A stretch of DNA of 6,964 nucleotides. Origin: Candidatus Zixiibacteriota bacterium (GTDB taxonomy: Bacteria; Zixibacteria; MSB-5A5; WJJR01). Of the stretch, positions 5,143 through 6,964 are shown one piece after another (the first letter of the stretch is position 1; every line of letters starts with the position of its first letter). The position numbers were made by a program, and so were the translations under genes. Under the pieces are notes generated by a model that searched no databases, was not told where the DNA came from, and saw only the letters and a list, made by a program, of their open reading frames with translations. The stretch lies in the NCBI GenBank assembly GCA_020058315.1, contig JAGVEK010000146.1, positions 1 to 6,964 of the forward strand, given 5' to 3'.

Positions 5143-6663
5143 ATGAATCGCACACTCTCGCTTCTGTGTTCCGTTATTGGGCTATGGCTCGCCACGCCCT
5201 CCCATGCGGCCGACATCAATGCGGCATCGTGCGCGCATTCGGCGGTCCAGGCCGCCATCAATGCCGCCGTGAATGGAGATCGCGTGCTGGTGCCCGCCGG
5301 CAATTGTACCTGGACGACAACGGTGATAGTCCCAACAGGGAAAGGGATTACGCTGCAAGGCGCCGGGATCGACCAGACGAACATCACCGATCAGGGTGCG
5401 TCCGGCCAAGCGATCCAGATCAACGCGACGGCGGCGGCGTTTGTGACCCTGACGGGCTTTACCTTTATCAAGGACACCGATCATCCCAACGGGATCATCT
5501 CGATCGCTGGACCGTTTGAGGATGTGGCGTTCCGCATTCACCATATTCGCATCCTCCATGCGACGGCTGGGTCTCGGGGCATCGCGACGGTTGGGGTGTA
5601 CGGCCTGATTGACCATGTCACGTTCGACGTGACCGCCACGAGCGGGTCGATCCAGAATGTCTCGCCAAGTGGCACGACGAGTAGCACAGACGGAGGCTTC
5701 ACCTCGTGGCAGAAGCCGCTCTCGCTTGGCACCAATAAAGCCATCTACGTCGAAGACAGTACGTTCAACTACGGATCACCGGACGAAGACGCGATTGACG
5801 CCTATTCGGGGGCGCGGTTCGTGATCCGGCACAACACCTTCAACAACGCGCACATCGGGTTCCACGGGACGGATAGCGGCCAGATGCGATCCCCTGTCTC
5901 GTTCGAGATCTATAACAATACATTCACGAACAACTCGCCTACGAAATTTCGGGGCGGCACGATTCGAGGTGGGACGGGCGTGTGGCACAACAACACGTAT
6001 GGCGGGACGCAGTCATGGTATAGCATCACCGCCCTGCTGTATCGAGCGTCGCCGTGCACGGGGACGTTTAGCTGGAACGTGTCCGACGGGACCGCCTGGG
6101 AACTTGGGTCTACGAATCTCTCGGCGAACGCGAACCGGATCTGTACCGTGGTGGGGAGTCCTCAGCGGGTAAAGTTCTGCTCAGGCAATCGTGAAACCCT
6201 GTGCGTCGTGGATGGCGATTGTGGTGGTCAGGGGACGTGCTCGGCCCACTTCGACGGGACAGGCACGGGAGGCTACCCGGCTCGGGATCAACCCGGCATT
6301 GGCCCTGGACAGGTCGTGAACCCGATCTACGCTTGGAACAACTCGGGAGGAGTAACCATTGACGCCTGGGATGCGGGGTGTCCAAACTCGTTTGGGATTG
6401 CAAATTACCTCCAGTCTGGCCGTGACTACATCAACGGATCGGCCAGGCCAGGATACAGCCCCTACACCTATCCGCACCCGCTCCAGGCTGGTGTTCCGCC
6501 AGCCGCACCGGCGAGTCTCAAGGTTAGTGGGCTATTATCGACCGAAGACCGTAGTTCTAGCTTTAGCCCGACTTTACCGCCCTCGCGGGGGAAAGGAAGG
6601 TTTCGGGCCGCTTCTGGTGGGGTGGGGGGGCCTGAGGGGTACACGAGCTACGAGTGGCGGTAA
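5143..6663 (+). CDS. Secreted right-handed parallel beta-helix (pectate-lyase-like) protein
   Basis: A 506-residue exported protein. The N-terminus is a Sec signal peptide: MNR, a hydrophobic core (about 5-17), and predicted cleavage after SHA (20-22). The mature part begins with the segment typical of pectate-lyase-fold proteins (AVQAAINAAVNGDRVLVPAG, about 34-53) and GITLQGAG, then repeating short strands rich in N, T, F and I (FTFIKDT, VTFDVTA, STFNYGS, NTFNNAH, NNTFTNN), the ladder of a right-handed beta helix. A Cys-rich insert follows (C334, C346, C354, C360, C366, with VVDGDCGGQGTC), then RDQPGIGPGQ and YSPYTYPHPL near 439-447. Such folds bind or cleave polysaccharide; catalytic residues cannot be assigned, so lyase activity is unproven. 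Its location beside glycan genes suggests action on the exported polymer. No PEP-CTERM sorting signal is seen. Residues from about 462 on (Ser/Arg/Gly-rich, SPTLPPSRGKGRF) look like translated non-coding DNA, so the native stop may have been lost or shifted. Transcription is probably from the sigma-54 promoter at 4931. Confidence 0.82.
   Translation: MNRTLSLLCSVIGLWLATPSHAADINAASCAHSAVQAAINAAVNGDRVLVPAGNCTWTTTVIVPTGKGITLQGAGIDQTNITDQGASGQAIQINATAAAFVTLTGFTFIKDTDHPNGIISIAGPFEDVAFRIHHIRILHATAGSRGIATVGVYGLIDHVTFDVTATSGSIQNVSPSGTTSSTDGGFTSWQKPLSLGTNKAIYVEDSTFNYGSPDEDAIDAYSGARFVIRHNTFNNAHIGFHGTDSGQMRSPVSFEIYNNTFTNNSPTKFRGGTIRGGTGVWHNNTYGGTQSWYSITALLYRASPCTGTFSWNVSDGTAWELGSTNLSANANRICTVVGSPQRVKFCSGNRETLCVVDGDCGGQGTCSAHFDGTGTGGYPARDQPGIGPGQVVNPIYAWNNSGGVTIDAWDAGCPNSFGIANYLQSGRDYINGSARPGYSPYTYPHPLQAGVPPAAPASLKVSGLLSTEDRSSSFSPTLPPSRGKGRFRAASGGVGGPEGYTSYEWR
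6566..6608. terminator. Imperfect hairpin near the end of the beta-helix gene, possible terminator
   Basis: GCCCGA (6566-6571) and TCGGGC (6603-6608) form the outer arms. ACC/GGT (6576-6578 with 6599-6601) and CCC/GGG (6580-6582 with 6587-6589) can pair inside, with internal loops. It sits between two converging reading frames, where a two-way terminator would be expected, yet formally inside the + strand coding frame. This is one reason to doubt the last codons of that gene. No clear T-run follows on either strand. Confidence 0.3.
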
Positions 6664-6950
6664 CGCTCGAGCCCGAGGACGTCGACGAAATTGCGCCAGG
6701 TCGGGTTCATGTCTGACAGGACGGTGCGCGCGGACGGTGTCTTGGAGCCGGGCGGAGGGGGATAGAGGAGGCGTAACCTCGCGAAGGTGCGCGACAGGTC
6801 CATTGTCTTGACGGGGCGGCCGAGGTTGCCTGGCTGGGCGAGTTGGCGCCGCAACAGGTCGAGCGTCATGCGGGTGAGGACACCGGCCTCGCGAGCTTTG
6901 CGCCCCGAGCAGGATGCGCCGCGTGTCCGAGGCGCACCAGCTTTCACCAT
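6648..6950 (-). CDS. Unrecognised 100-residue protein, possibly a gene fragment
   Basis: The frame runs from ATG at 6950 (or GTG 6947) to TAG at 6648-6650, with an in-frame TAA (6957-6959) three codons upstream of the ATG, so it is closed on both sides. Third codon positions are mostly G or C and the Arg codons are almost all CGN, as in genuine coding sequence of a GC-rich genome, and unlike most shadow frames here. The product is basic and Arg/Pro-rich, with a helical-looking middle (MTLDLLRRQLAQ) and a C-terminal stretch TVLSDMNPTWRNFVDVLGL with one Trp. I do not recognise the family. It lacks signal or membrane segments. The abrupt Arg/Gly/Ser-rich N-terminus suggests it might be the tail of a larger gene broken upstream. 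It converges on the beta-helix gene and overlaps its last 16 nt. Confidence 0.4.
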   Translation of the reverse strand: MVKAGAPRTRGASCSGRKAREAGVLTRMTLDLLRRQLAQPGNLGRPVKTMDLSRTFARLRLLYPPPPGSKTPSARTVLSDMNPTWRNFVDVLGLERYRHS

Positions 6951-6964
6951 CCGAACTTATCTCG

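Noticed and set aside
6359..6811. 150-codon + strand frame crossing the end of the beta-helix gene.
   Set aside because: It runs in another frame through conserved beta-helix sequence and then antisense to the 6648-6950 frame, with very high Arg and Gly. Considered as the continuation after a frameshift, but its residues show no homology-like pattern.
1..6964. CRISPR arrays, tRNA or rRNA genes, insertion-sequence ends.
   Set aside because: No regularly spaced repeats, no tRNA-like cloverleaf with T-loop GGTTCGAATC, no rRNA motifs and no transposase with terminal inverted repeats were seen.

Overview
The window looks like part of an extracellular-polysaccharide or O-antigen locus of a Gram-negative bacterium with moderately high GC (high 50s percent by eye). 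It carries GmhA/HddA-type heptose chemistry, a Wzy/WaaL-type membrane protein, a Sec-secreted parallel beta-helix protein and a sigma-54 promoter. The beta-helix protein and the mix of genes resemble environmental lineages such as NC10 (Methylomirabilota), Nitrospirota or former Deltaproteobacteria. That placement is an impression; no marker gene is present.

Left block (1-3816, all + strand, closely packed): the C-terminal part of an O-antigen ligase/polymerase, a family-4 glycosyltransferase, a GmhA-like sedoheptulose-7-phosphate isomerase, and a HddA-like GHMP heptose kinase that overlaps gmhA by 4 nt. The isomerase and kinase would make D-glycero-D-manno-heptose 1,7-bisphosphate, the precursor of a nucleotide-activated heptose. 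The phosphatase (GmhB) and nucleotidyltransferase (HddC/HldE) are not in the window. The spacer before gmhA carries a 23-codon frame that may be a scar of a lost glycosyltransferase gene.

Middle (3893-4771): an extended-SDR, NAD-dependent sugar epimerase with HldD-like motifs. Its codon use is very different from the kinase beside it (mostly AGA/AGG arginine and many ATA isoleucine codons), which suggests recent acquisition.

Spacer (4772-5142): a regulatory region. It has a hairpin just after the epimerase, a dyad cluster where a sigma-54 activator would bind, a full-consensus sigma-54 -24/-12 promoter, and a leader of about 185 nt. The leader can fold into a closed, pseudoknotted RNA beginning almost at the predicted transcription start. 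This is the most interesting part of the window.

Right block: a secreted beta-helix protein (5143-6663) reads from that promoter. Its last 45 or so codons look like read-through into non-coding, hairpin-bearing DNA. A convergent unrecognised ORF on the - strand (6648-6950) closes the window.

Inferred working model: the left genes make and assemble a heptose-containing glycan. The secreted beta-helix protein, controlled separately by sigma-54 and possibly by a leader RNA, would bind or modify a polysaccharide outside the cytoplasm.
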